Below are positions 43,001 to 51,599 of a stretch of 64,000 nucleotides of DNA, piece after piece. A program made the translations under genes and the position numbers. Numbering within the stretch: the stretch's first letter is position 1; every line of letters starts with the position of its first letter. The notes under the pieces were generated by a model. It made no database searches, was not told the DNA's origin, and worked only from the letters and a program-made list of their open reading frames with translations. The stretch comes from Sedimentisphaerales bacterium (lineage in GTDB: Bacteria > Planctomycetota > Phycisphaerae > Sedimentisphaerales > SM23-30): the NCBI GenBank assembly GCA_028281535.1, contig JANQJS010000002.1, positions 157,430 through 221,429 on the forward strand, read 5' to 3'.

Positions 43001-45574
43001 AAAATCACAACAGACATTGATAACACCGCTTTACTCTTGACTGATAATGGTGCTCCAGATAATCCTGTTGTGCGTAATTTTGCCACATGGGATACACTTA
43101 ATGGTACCGATCTTTGGCCAGACTATTTGGATGATGATGCATTACCTCACAGCTATCAGGATCATGTCGATTGGCTGAAATTATGGCTAACCAATCGATT
43201 GGCCTGGATGGATGGTGCGATAATTACTGGTAGCACGATTGGAAATGGTACAGCCCCTGGCTATGCCGCAGCTGCCCCACCAGTCTTTAAGGTCAATACG
43301 GTAATTTCAAATGTTAATAAACATGTTAACGTGGGTGATAGCCTAACGATGGAATTACCCGCAGGTGCATCAGGTACAATCTATTACACGACGAATGGTA
43401 CGGATCCTCGATTACATGGCGGAGCGATTTCTCCATATGCGACAGCCTATTCAAGTGCGATCACGTTGAATGCGACATCCAAATTCCGTGCTCGTGTTCG
43501 TGATGGCGGCGGTAATTGGGGAGCACTAAACAAGGTTAAATATGCCATTGGTGCGGTACAACAAGATTTACGCATTACTGAAATCATGTATCATCCATTG
43601 CCTGAAGTGCCTTTCGTCCAATACTCGGAAGAACAATTTGAGTATATCGAAGTTAAAAATATTGGTACATCGACACTTGATCTTAAAGATGTTGAATTTA
43701 CTGATGGCATCGATTTTGAATTTGATCGCATCATTTCTAAAGATTTTGATCCAAATAACACAGGTGGTTTCACTTATGCAGATGATATTTTTGGCACTAC
43801 GCAACCTCTATTAGCGAATGGTAGCCACAATTCAACTGGCGGCCTGGATCATTCAGGTGCTCTGCATGTCAATCTTGGCGGTTCAAGCAGTAGTGGTACA
43901 ATTTCAGGTGGATGGTCAAGGACTTTCAATTTAACCAAAGCTGAAACAGTAACTGTCATGCTATGGAATCGCTTGGTTGCAGGTAGCGGCTATGATGCTT
44001 CAGAGTTTGGTGAAGCCGTTCTGACGGTGAATGGTATACGTCATGGTGCCGGTCCAGGAACTAGCTTGGCACGGTTTACAGGCCCAGGTGGTGGTGATAC
44101 CGGTTGGGTTTTCTATAGCTTTGATATTGCTCTGGCTTCTGGTTCCCATACGATTGCTTTAGGTGCTTTTAGTAGTGCAACTTCAGCAGTTGATGAAGTC
44201 ACCGATGTTTATTTTGATGAAGTTAAAATCCAACATGCGGTCACATTAGCACCTGGTGCATTTGCTGTTGTCGTGAATAATATTCCAGCATTTGAATCTC
44301 GCTATGGTACTAGCCTTAATGTTATTGGTGAATATACCGATTCTCGTTTCTCCAATAGTGGTGAAGAAATCGTCTTGCGAGATGCTATTGGTGTTGAAAT
44401 TCATGATTTCAATTATAATGATACTTGGTATCCTATTACAGATGGTCAAGGCTTCTCATTGACCATTGTTGATGAAAATAGCACCGACCCGAATAGCTGG
44501 GATATGAAATCTGGCTGGCGTCCGAGCAGTGTCGTTAATGGTACACCTGCTGCAGACGACACGGGCGGCTTTTTCCCAGATGGTTCTATTGAAATCAATG
44601 AAATTCTGGCACACTCTGATACTATATCAAATGGTGATTTTATTGAATTGCATAACACGACAGGACTCCCCATTAATATTGGTGGATGGTTCTTAAGTGA
44701 CAATAACAGCAATTTTACTAAATATGCTATTGCAACTGGAACAACGATACCAGCGAATGGTTATGTCGTATTCCATGAAGTACTGGATTTTGGTAACGCA
44801 GCTGATCCGGGCTCAAATGTGCAATTTGCTTTCAGTGAAAATGGCGAAACAGCCTACTTGACCTCTGGTGATGGTACGAATATCACAGGTGCTTACAGCA
44901 CAAGTGAAAGTTTTGGAGCCTCTGAGCCTGATATCGCGTTTGGTCGCTACTTCAAAGTAAGCACGCAAACAACCAATTTTGTGGCCATGAGCTCGAATAC
45001 CCCGGGTAGTATAAATGCCTTACCAAAAGTGGGTCCGGTTGTAATTAATGAAATTATGTATCATCCAAACTCCAATGGTGATGCAGAGTTTATTGAGCTC
45101 TTAAATATTAGTGGCTCACCCGTGACACTGTATGATGCTGTCGAAGGTGAAGCCTGGAAAATTACCGATGGGGTTGATTATACCTTCCCAAGCGGCTCGC
45201 CTATTACATTAGCCAGCGGTGAGTACTTCTTACTCATTAAAAATCAAGCGGCATTTACCGCATTGTTCGGTGCTCCATCTGGTCAGTTTGCTGTTTGGAC
45301 ATCTGGCAGTTTAAGTAATGGCGGTGAACGAGTTGAGATTTCTTCGCCTGGAGAATTAGAAGGTGCCACGCGTCACTATATACGACAAGATCGTGTAAAT
45401 TACAGTGATGGAAGTCATCCTGGAGATTTCCCCAATATCGGCAGTGACCCATGGCCAACGGCTCCTGATGGCAGTGATACATCATCGTTATCACGAACCA
45501 CTAGTGGAGCTTATGGCAATGATCCAGCGAATTGGCATGCTGCTACACCTTCACCCGGTGCGGTGAATAATTAA
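40067..45574 (+). CDS. Giant secreted CotH-kinase-family protein with lamin-tail domains
   Basis: An 1835-residue protein with a signal peptide (IICVIGILFTASSLSIA). In order: an N-terminal module; an FN3-like segment (about 215-310); a dockerin-like calcium segment GDLNDDCKVDLDDLKIF (about 315-370); lamin-tail domain 1 (about 375-490); a chitobiase-type beta-sandwich with SIYYTTDGSVP (about 541); the CotH kinase domain (about 640-1010) with YLGVYVLMEKIKRDPKR and VMGPIWDYNGALG; a second sandwich with TIYYTTNGTDP (about 1104); then lamin-tail domains near 1165, 1505 and 1658, each starting like VINEIMYHP or ITEIMYHP. CotH is an atypical protein kinase of spore coats. Here it follows VTC, DUF4956, HlyD and TolC, so it may be the secreted surface kinase of that system. 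No sorting signal is seen at the end. Confidence 0.88.
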   Translation: MLSNTKIVRLIICVIGILFTASSLSIAEDANPPSWAGAAGSHVMIWDFDTAAGLSNPECIAGPDAGLVTAVAFDTLDNWYASNNGRTGVAELGASESVRMQSTNTASGDTVTIRTQLTLFGSDVPFSVHEISGCFLEEPATQINHIDLGGGWHHYTFEDTTTLVGCPEIHVLFEGSTYFIDQIIIDVIHYSGALPVGSGRSGCASGGPDTDPPSPDPATWSQLPTAITPSSISMIATTGGDSSGVEYFFDEVTGNPGGSDSGWQSSPSYTDTGLSSNTTYSYRVKMRDLSPAQNETSYSTTESDTTPQATGAVTCPQGDLNDDCKVDLDDLKIFAAEWLALVSSIADFIGNDGVNNKDFSILSTNWLLQGYPLVINEVMADNETTIQDPDEPGEYPDWIEIYNNSLGTIDMSGMFLTDNGNQYQIPNGVTIAPGEFKIFWADNDSSQGPTHTNFALSNGGETVSLIDADGSTLLDQVTFPALGNDLSHGRFVDASVNLFDMGTPTPGASNQIGQAGIATFSVAGGTYATNFSLGLTTESPTASIYYTTDGSVPNNTGNGTLYSTPFTVSATNFIRARVYDVGTLPGPITSETYIKIDSSIQSNDSNLPIVVIDTFGGAIPPSGSTLLQLGASVFIDTDNVTGRASIIGPADYAGRGGIRSRGNSSSGFPKQQYKFETWDEDNIDLKTTLLGFPTESDWILHAPWSDRTLMRNHFIYNLSRDVGQYASRTKFFELYINQSGDPTIDASHYLGVYVLMEKIKRDPKRVDIERVDPFDNNFPEVSGGYLFKKDWDDREGFNTSIYDDFLQYVDPDGSELNQTQKDWVENWFTDFETALSGPGFADPINGYAKYIDCESFIEHHILVELSKNVDGFILSTYLYKDREKKLVMGPIWDYNGALGGANYFCTYNEEGWHHMFDTVISCPADPDQGAFGADNPNGYEWYKRLLFDPLIGGSGDLEFRLKYADKWFDLREDQLDLTKITTDIDNTALLLTDNGAPDNPVVRNFATWDTLNGTDLWPDYLDDDALPHSYQDHVDWLKLWLTNRLAWMDGAIITGSTIGNGTAPGYAAAAPPVFKVNTVISNVNKHVNVGDSLTMELPAGASGTIYYTTNGTDPRLHGGAISPYATAYSSAITLNATSKFRARVRDGGGNWGALNKVKYAIGAVQQDLRITEIMYHPLPEVPFVQYSEEQFEYIEVKNIGTSTLDLKDVEFTDGIDFEFDRIISKDFDPNNTGGFTYADDIFGTTQPLLANGSHNSTGGLDHSGALHVNLGGSSSSGTISGGWSRTFNLTKAETVTVMLWNRLVAGSGYDASEFGEAVLTVNGIRHGAGPGTSLARFTGPGGGDTGWVFYSFDIALASGSHTIALGAFSSATSAVDEVTDVYFDEVKIQHAVTLAPGAFAVVVNNIPAFESRYGTSLNVIGEYTDSRFSNSGEEIVLRDAIGVEIHDFNYNDTWYPITDGQGFSLTIVDENSTDPNSWDMKSGWRPSSVVNGTPAADDTGGFFPDGSIEINEILAHSDTISNGDFIELHNTTGLPINIGGWFLSDNNSNFTKYAIATGTTIPANGYVVFHEVLDFGNAADPGSNVQFAFSENGETAYLTSGDGTNITGAYSTSESFGASEPDIAFGRYFKVSTQTTNFVAMSSNTPGSINALPKVGPVVINEIMYHPNSNGDAEFIELLNISGSPVTLYDAVEGEAWKITDGVDYTFPSGSPITLASGEYFLLIKNQAAFTALFGAPSGQFAVWTSGSLSNGGERVEISSPGELEGATRHYIRQDRVNYSDGSHPGDFPNIGSDPWPTAPDGSDTSSLSRTTSGAYGNDPANWHAATPSPGAVNN

Positions 45575-45615
45575 CATGACAGTGTAAGATATAATTACTC
45601 TATAAATGTAATCCT

Positions 45616-45647
45616 TGAGCGACGTGGTATAATTATCGCGTCGCTCA
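45616..45647 (+). terminator. Terminator of the CotH gene
   Basis: TGAGCGACG (45616-45624) and CGTCGCTCA (45639-45647) form a nine-base stem with a 14-base loop followed by TTTTATTT. Confidence 0.8.
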
Positions 45648-45838
45648 TTTTATTTAAAAAGACTTATGGAGTAACTAAGCTTGTAATTGTACAAATGGTT
45701 GAAGTGAATCACTTGTTGTGCTTTAAAAATGAAGGCTTGGTTATCAGAATTGTCCATGTTGTTTTCTATAGTTATTTTATAAAATAGAGATATCGTTCCA
45801 GATAGACATTCCTAACCTCATTTTAAAGTAAGGTAACT

Positions 45839-47167
45839 ATGGTACATCGAAAAGTTCTAAGTGTGTTATGCGTTTTAAGTCTCTGTTTTCAGTTTGTAGC
45901 ATCTCCTATGATTTTTGCTAGTGATTCGCCAGTGCAAAATATTCCAGAGTTTTTGAAGAGTGGACCAAAACCTTGGACTCACATGAAATGGAATAATGAT
46001 CCTGATAATTTTCAATTTGTGATCGTGGCCGATCGGACTGGTGGTGAGCGAGAAGGCGTTTTTGATGCGGGGATTCAAAAAGTGAATCTGTTGCAGCCGG
46101 AATTTGTGATTAGTGTTGGTGATTTAATTGAAGGTTATACTGATGATGTCAAACAAATTGAAAAAGAATGGGCGGAGTTAGATGGTATCTTAGCTCAATT
46201 GAATATGCCATTTTTCTTTGTGCCTGGTAATCATGATGTAGGTGGTGAAGCACTGGTTGAATTCTGGTTGAAAAAATTCGGAGCAACCTATTATCATTTT
46301 GTCTATCGTGATGTCTTGTTTTTATGCCTGGATAGTGAATCTGAAGTCATGTCTTTTTCAGAAGAACAACTGGCGTATGTCGAAAAAACATTAAAATCAC
46401 ATCCGGATGTTCGCTGGACGCTTGTTTTCTTACATAGACCCGCTTGGCAAGCTGTTCGCTATTTTGGCAAAGAAGAAGGTCGCGCAGTAATCGAAGAAAG
46501 TGGATGGGGCAAAGTAGAATCCTTGTTGAAACATCGCAAGCATACCGTCTTTGCCGGTCATACACATGAATATCATCATCATACACAACATAATCAGGAT
46601 TATATAACCCTGGCGGCCACAGGAGGTGGTTTTGAGGGTAAGGATAATTTTCTGGAGTTTGATCATGTGCTTTGGGTCACCATGACAGATGATGGTCCTA
46701 TCATGGCCAATTTGATGTTGAATGGTATTTGGAGTAAAGAGATTTCCAGACAAGATGTGCAAGATTATTTAACGGTTATGATGAGTGATAAAGTGGTGCG
46801 ATATGAAGAGAAAGAATTTCATGATATGCCCACGGAAGATCAGCCATTTATTGTGCGTTTGACCAATTCTCAAGATATACCGATGAAGATCAAACTCAAA
46901 TTTGATAAAAGTGACTATGTTACTTTTGTGCCTGGTGAAATTAATAAAACGATTCGACCTAATTCTGTTGAAAAGGTAAAGGTTCAGCTCAAGCTTAACA
47001 AAAAGAACTGGCCAACCGAAAAACAGATTACAAAATTTGCAGAGGATGAAGAGGCCATGGAAGCCTTTGCTGAAAATTTATGGCCTGTCATGCTTCGCTG
47101 GAAAATTGATTATGATTTTAAATCGGTAGGAAAAATAAAACTTTCAGGGCGAAAAGGATTGTTTTAA
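45839..47167 (+). CDS. Secreted calcineurin-like phosphoesterase
   Basis: A 442-residue protein with a signal peptide ending near SPMIFASD. The metallophosphoesterase motifs are VIVADRTGG (the first motif, where the usual DxH is DRT), SVGDLIEGY, VPGNHDVGG, FLHRPAWQ and FAGHTHEYHHHT. The first motif lacks the metal-binding His, so one metal site is altered. Residues about 330-442 are a C-terminal Ig-like extension (FIVRLTNSQDIPMKIKLKF). It stands alone on the plus strand, and its stop overlaps the convergent DUF5690 gene by four bases. Confidence 0.82.
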   Translation: MVHRKVLSVLCVLSLCFQFVASPMIFASDSPVQNIPEFLKSGPKPWTHMKWNNDPDNFQFVIVADRTGGEREGVFDAGIQKVNLLQPEFVISVGDLIEGYTDDVKQIEKEWAELDGILAQLNMPFFFVPGNHDVGGEALVEFWLKKFGATYYHFVYRDVLFLCLDSESEVMSFSEEQLAYVEKTLKSHPDVRWTLVFLHRPAWQAVRYFGKEEGRAVIEESGWGKVESLLKHRKHTVFAGHTHEYHHHTQHNQDYITLAATGGGFEGKDNFLEFDHVLWVTMTDDGPIMANLMLNGIWSKEISRQDVQDYLTVMMSDKVVRYEEKEFHDMPTEDQPFIVRLTNSQDIPMKIKLKFDKSDYVTFVPGEINKTIRPNSVEKVKVQLKLNKKNWPTEKQITKFAEDEEAMEAFAENLWPVMLRWKIDYDFKSVGKIKLSGRKGLF

Positions 47168-48450
47168 CGGTTTTGCATTTTTTGGGTTTGTTTTTTAAAA
47201 TAAAAGTAATTGAATGACAGTATAATCAAGCCCAAAAATGTAATGATGTAACAAAAAATTCTGAAAAAGTTTAGGCGTGTTTGGCCACTTGCAAACCATT
47301 CTTTACTGAATTGCAAGAGAATCGATCCTGTATAGCCTGAAGCATCCATAAGGTAAGCCATGAAAACAGCGGTACCTGTAAAACCGGTTGCGGCAATCAC
47401 GCGATCATAAAAAATCGTATCGCATGGAATGTAACCCAGGTATCCGCCCATGCCCACCAAGACCATCCAGGTGAAGCCATTTATCATGCCGATGTCGAGC
47501 AGGTAGGTCGATACACCGATCAAGCTAAAGCCCATCATCATCATTATGATATTGATAGAGACGCCATAGCGTTTAGGTTTGAAAAAATTCAATACGACCA
47601 ACGCAAGCAAGGCGGTGATAGCTACCCAGACTTCCATGCGTGTAAAAATGCCCTGCTTGTTTTGGATTCCCAGATTTTCAATAATGTCAATGCCATAGCT
47701 GTCCCGAAAATCTCTAAAGCTCATGAGTAATACATAGACGATCAGTTGTAAAATGATGCCGAGCTTAAACGTATTAAAAAAACGTAATCTCTCTGCGTGT
47801 TGCATGGGGTGTCGGATGGTTCGTTCAGATTGATCCTCTAAAGTCGGTTCCGGTAATTGATTTAAAAGCCAAACAACTAGTAAGAATAGTGGTAAAAATA
47901 ATAATCCTGTTGCTGCCGGCATCCAGAATTGATTCACTTGAAAAGAAGACATGAGCCAGATTCCGGCATCTTTGACGATACCGCTCGAAAAGATCAGCGA
48001 AGAACTTAAGCCAGCAAATAGAATTTCAGTGAGACATCGACCTTCCAAGTATAAGACAATGACTCCCCAGATCATGCCTAAGGATAAACCATTCAGAAAG
48101 ATGGCTGCGCATTTCATTGATTCTGGCAATAAGCCAAATGCGACGAGCATGAGTTGGGCCCAGATGACCAGTCCATAGAGAGATTTCATCCGTTGGTGAG
48201 GTTTTATCTCAGAACATATTTTTACACCCACCCATTTTGATAATGTATAGCCGAGCAGCTGGCTAATGACTAGGACCGTTTTGAGATCTAATCCCCAGAG
48301 GCTCAAGTTTTCATAGGTGACTGCTTGGTAAGGTTTGCGAAAGGCGTAAGCACAAAAGTAGGTCATAAATACCATCGCAGCAGCATACATCGTGAACGTC
48401 GATTTTGGAGCATGCTCGAGCCAGATCTTTATCTTACTTTTTTTCTGCAT
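47164..48450 (-). CDS. DUF5690-family MFS-like transporter
   Basis: A 428-residue protein with about 12 helices. The opening FTMYAAAMVFMTYFCAYAFRKPYQ then TYENLSLWGLDLKT is characteristic of DUF5690, a major-facilitator-like family. LNGLSLGMIWGVIVLYLEGR (about 135) is the central signature. It is the last gene of the phosphonate operon, 76 bases after the amidohydrolase. No classical phosphonate ABC transporter (PhnCDE) is visible in the window, so this protein is the best candidate importer for a phosphonate or an organic product; that is inference. Confidence 0.8.
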   Translation of the reverse strand: MQKKSKIKIWLEHAPKSTFTMYAAAMVFMTYFCAYAFRKPYQAVTYENLSLWGLDLKTVLVISQLLGYTLSKWVGVKICSEIKPHQRMKSLYGLVIWAQLMLVAFGLLPESMKCAAIFLNGLSLGMIWGVIVLYLEGRCLTEILFAGLSSSLIFSSGIVKDAGIWLMSSFQVNQFWMPAATGLLFLPLFLLVVWLLNQLPEPTLEDQSERTIRHPMQHAERLRFFNTFKLGIILQLIVYVLLMSFRDFRDSYGIDIIENLGIQNKQGIFTRMEVWVAITALLALVVLNFFKPKRYGVSINIIMMMMGFSLIGVSTYLLDIGMINGFTWMVLVGMGGYLGYIPCDTIFYDRVIAATGFTGTAVFMAYLMDASGYTGSILLQFSKEWFASGQTRLNFFRIFCYIITFLGLIILSFNYFYFKKQTQKMQNR

Positions 48451-48526
48451 TTGAATGATTTTATATTATCCAATTCAGTTTCAGAGTGCGTTATCATGGA
48501 TATGGAACATATAAATATCATAATTA

Positions 48527-50221
48527 TTAATAGACCTGATTGCCATTAATAAAGGTTTTTTCCACGACAATATCTTTGATTTTAGTTCTTTCTGTTGTTA
48601 AAGGATTGTCAGACAGTACGACAAAGTCCGCATACTTTCCAATTTCAATCGAGCCCTTGATATCTTCGTCAAAGCTGCCATAAGCACTTCCCATGGTCCA
48701 GGCATAGAGTGCTTGTTGGGTGCTGACAATTTGTTTTGGCCCAATAACCTTACCTTCGTGCGTTTGGCGGGTGACCATGCTCTGGATTCTCAGTAGGGGA
48801 ATTGCCGGGCTAATAGGATCATCAGAATTTCCACCAATATGAATGCCCATATCGATTGCTGATTTATTTGGGTGCATCATGTCCCATCTTTCTGGACCAT
48901 ATTCATGCATTTTATCCCCATGTTCATGTATATAAGAGTGAGGTGCTAGAAAAACTTCTAGTTCTTTGATTTTATTGAGGATTTCCTGGTCCACAACGCT
49001 GCAATGTTCTATGCGATGCCTGTGGTCTTTGAGTGGGATTTGTTGAAGTGCTTTTTCAAATGCCTCAAGAACCATGGGGATTTCACGGTCACCATTTGAA
49101 TGAACCGCAGCCTGTAAGCCATGTGCATGGATTTCATAGATCAAGTCGTTAAGCTCTTGTTGAGATCTGGCAGGTGGAATGCCATAATAATCTTTCTGGT
49201 TGGTCTTCGGATTAATTTTTTCATAAGGATGCTTTAGCCAACAGGTTCGTCCTGAAAGCGAGTTGCCATGAAAGACTTTGACCGACGAAATTTTGAGTGT
49301 ATCATCTCCGAAATTTCTACGGATGCCTATTTTTTTAAGTTCATCTAAATAGGGATCATGAACCATCAGGGTTACACGCAATAGTGATCCTCTCTCGCGA
49401 AGTTTCTGATAGATTTTAAACATCTCGATGGTAGCACGAGCATCAGTGATACTGGTAATACCATGTTTGTAATATCGTTTAAAACAATGCTCAAGTCCTT
49501 CAATTTTTTCTTGCTGAGTTGCTTCGGGTAGTGGTATGGCCGCTAGCACGATTTTTCCTGCCGATTCATTGCATAGCCCCGTCGGATTTCCTTGGGTATC
49601 TCTGGTAAAGGAACCTCCTGGTGGATCTTTTGTTTCAGAGGTAATATTTGCCGCCTCCAATGCATATGAATTGGCTACCGCTACATGTCCGCTGGAATGG
49701 CGAATGCCAATTGGGTGTTTGGTTGAGACTCTATCTAAATCATACCGGGTTGGATGGCGTCCTAATTTGGTATCTTCATACAGTCCGCCCAGAATCCAAT
49801 TGCCTTCAGGAGTAATTTTTACTTTTTGTTTAAGTGCTTCGATGAGTTCTTCCATACTTGACACTTTATGTGCACCAATATCAACATAGCCAAGAGGGTG
49901 CTCAAACGGGTATAAGGGCATTGGGTGGATATGACAATCGTTAAATCCGGGCACCACGGTTTTTTCGGATGCATCGATGACTTCAGTTTTTTTTCCGATA
50001 AATAATTGAGCAATATCAGAAGTGCCTACATAAACGATTTTTCCCTGCAACACGACAAAAGCCTTTGCTTGAGGCTTTGTTTTATCCATTGTTAACACTG
50101 TACCGTTGTATAAAACTAAGTCTGCTTTCATATATTCTGCTTTTAAAGTATTTGATTTAAGTATTAAGAATGAAAAAAGGAGTGAAAGAATCAATCTGGT
50201 TTTTAAACCGTATATCAGCAT
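48527..50221 (-). CDS. Exported amidohydrolase (YtcJ/amidohydrolase_3 type)
   Basis: A 564-residue protein with an N-terminal signal segment (LILSLLFSFLILKSNTLKA). The metal-dependent hydrolase fold is clear: DLVLYNGTVLTMDKT, VIDASEKTVVPGFNDCHIHP with the HxH metal pair, AVHSNGDREI, RIEHCSVVD and the late MGIHIGGNSDDPISP with the metal Asp. The family hydrolyses amides, ureas or related bonds. It is encoded 19 bases after pbfA in the phosphonate operon, so it could free aminoethylphosphonate from an N-acyl form in the periplasm; the substrate is inferred from context only. Confidence 0.82.
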   Translation of the reverse strand: MLIYGLKTRLILSLLFSFLILKSNTLKAEYMKADLVLYNGTVLTMDKTKPQAKAFVVLQGKIVYVGTSDIAQLFIGKKTEVIDASEKTVVPGFNDCHIHPMPLYPFEHPLGYVDIGAHKVSSMEELIEALKQKVKITPEGNWILGGLYEDTKLGRHPTRYDLDRVSTKHPIGIRHSSGHVAVANSYALEAANITSETKDPPGGSFTRDTQGNPTGLCNESAGKIVLAAIPLPEATQQEKIEGLEHCFKRYYKHGITSITDARATIEMFKIYQKLRERGSLLRVTLMVHDPYLDELKKIGIRRNFGDDTLKISSVKVFHGNSLSGRTCWLKHPYEKINPKTNQKDYYGIPPARSQQELNDLIYEIHAHGLQAAVHSNGDREIPMVLEAFEKALQQIPLKDHRHRIEHCSVVDQEILNKIKELEVFLAPHSYIHEHGDKMHEYGPERWDMMHPNKSAIDMGIHIGGNSDDPISPAIPLLRIQSMVTRQTHEGKVIGPKQIVSTQQALYAWTMGSAYGSFDEDIKGSIEIGKYADFVVLSDNPLTTERTKIKDIVVEKTFINGNQVY

Positions 50222-50240
50222 GATATTTCTCCGTGATGTT

Positions 50241-51578
50241 TTAAATGGATTTTATTGCATTCCTAATAATCTGAACTGCCGTTAATAATTGAGCTTTATT
50301 GATGATGAGTGGGGGTGATAATGTTAAAACATTTGATTGAGATACTTTAAAACTTAATCCCATTTCAAGACATTTATACATCACTCTTTCTGCTTGAGTT
50401 GATGCCTTACTTTTTGTATTGCGATCTTCGACCAATTCAATCGCCCATAACAATCCAATCCCTCGCACGTCACCAATCAGATCAAACTCGTTTTTGAGAT
50501 CATGGAGTTGTTGATGCATGTACAATGACATTTCATTAACCTGGTATAATAGGTTTTCCCCTTCGATATATTCAATGGTTGCTAATGCAGCAGCAGCTCC
50601 AATGGGAGATTTTTCGTGAGTATAATGTCCCAGTGATGTTGTTTGAGCAATATTTAATTTTTCATTAGTTAACATCGCTGCCATGGGAAACACGCCACCA
50701 CCTAACCCTTTGCCGATCACTAATATGTCTGGCTGAATATCAAAATGCTCGCAGGCAAAAAAATGACCCGTCCGACCCAGGCATATGGGTATTTCATCTA
50801 GAATCAGAAGGATGTCGTGCTTGTCGCAGATTTTACGCAATTTTTTCCAGTATGCTTTTGAAGGGATTTGCACATCTGTGTTTCGAACGGTTTCTATTAA
50901 AATAGCACCAATATCTTGTTCTTTTTCAACGACATATTCAATGTAATTTGCATAGGCTAGATCGTCATCATTCTCTTTTGTAAAAATTCCCCGATATGAC
51001 GTTGCTGGTGGCACATGAAATACACCACTCATTAATGGGCCCAAATCTTTTCTAAAAAGCGACTCGCCTCCAACACTTATGGTATCCATTGTTGCACCAT
51101 GAAATGAATCCCAATTAACAATGATTTTGTGTTTATTGGTTGCAATTCTTGCTAATTTGAGAGCGGTACTAATCGCAACTGCACCGCTAGGGGCAAATAA
51201 CACCCTATTTAAGTTTGGCGGGCTGATGTCTATTAATTTTTGGGCACATTCGATAGACTTGCGATTGGTATAACGCCTGGGCGAAAAAGGCAATTCATCC
51301 AACTGCTCTTTTATTTTGTCAATGACATATTTATTTTTATAGCCAATTTGATGAACATTGTTTCCGTGGAAATCCATATAGGTTCTTCCTTCAACGTCTT
51401 TTAAAAATATGCCATCACAGTCTTCAAGCACATTTAAACAAGGAGTTGATAAGGATTGATGAATAAAAACGCTTTCGTCTTTCGACAAAAGCGTTTTTGA
51501 TATATCGGACAAATGATCATTGCACCAGTTTGTCCTATATCGGGAAATGTTTATATCACCTTCTGTATTACTAGCCAT
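50241..51578 (-). CDS. pbfA: PLP enzyme, probable (R)-1-hydroxy-2-aminoethylphosphonate ammonia-lyase
   Basis: A 445-residue class III aminotransferase-fold protein. The PLP lysine is in DILVIGKGLGGGVFPMAAM (about residue 287), preceded by LILDEIPICLGRTGHFFA. The PbfA-type features are FHGNNVHQIGYKN and PFSPRRYTN near the start, and the gene lies 21 bases after phnW. PbfA converts (R)-1-hydroxy-2-aminoethylphosphonate to phosphonoacetaldehyde, which bypasses the PhnW step and enters the same pathway. Ordinary class III aminotransferases share the fold, so the assignment rests on the N-terminal motifs and on the phn context. Confidence 0.78.
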   Translation of the reverse strand: MASNTEGDINISRYRTNWCNDHLSDISKTLLSKDESVFIHQSLSTPCLNVLEDCDGIFLKDVEGRTYMDFHGNNVHQIGYKNKYVIDKIKEQLDELPFSPRRYTNRKSIECAQKLIDISPPNLNRVLFAPSGAVAISTALKLARIATNKHKIIVNWDSFHGATMDTISVGGESLFRKDLGPLMSGVFHVPPATSYRGIFTKENDDDLAYANYIEYVVEKEQDIGAILIETVRNTDVQIPSKAYWKKLRKICDKHDILLILDEIPICLGRTGHFFACEHFDIQPDILVIGKGLGGGVFPMAAMLTNEKLNIAQTTSLGHYTHEKSPIGAAAALATIEYIEGENLLYQVNEMSLYMHQQLHDLKNEFDLIGDVRGIGLLWAIELVEDRNTKSKASTQAERVMYKCLEMGLSFKVSQSNVLTLSPPLIINKAQLLTAVQIIRNAIKSI

Positions 51579-51599
51579 GCTGTTTCCACTTCCACCCTG

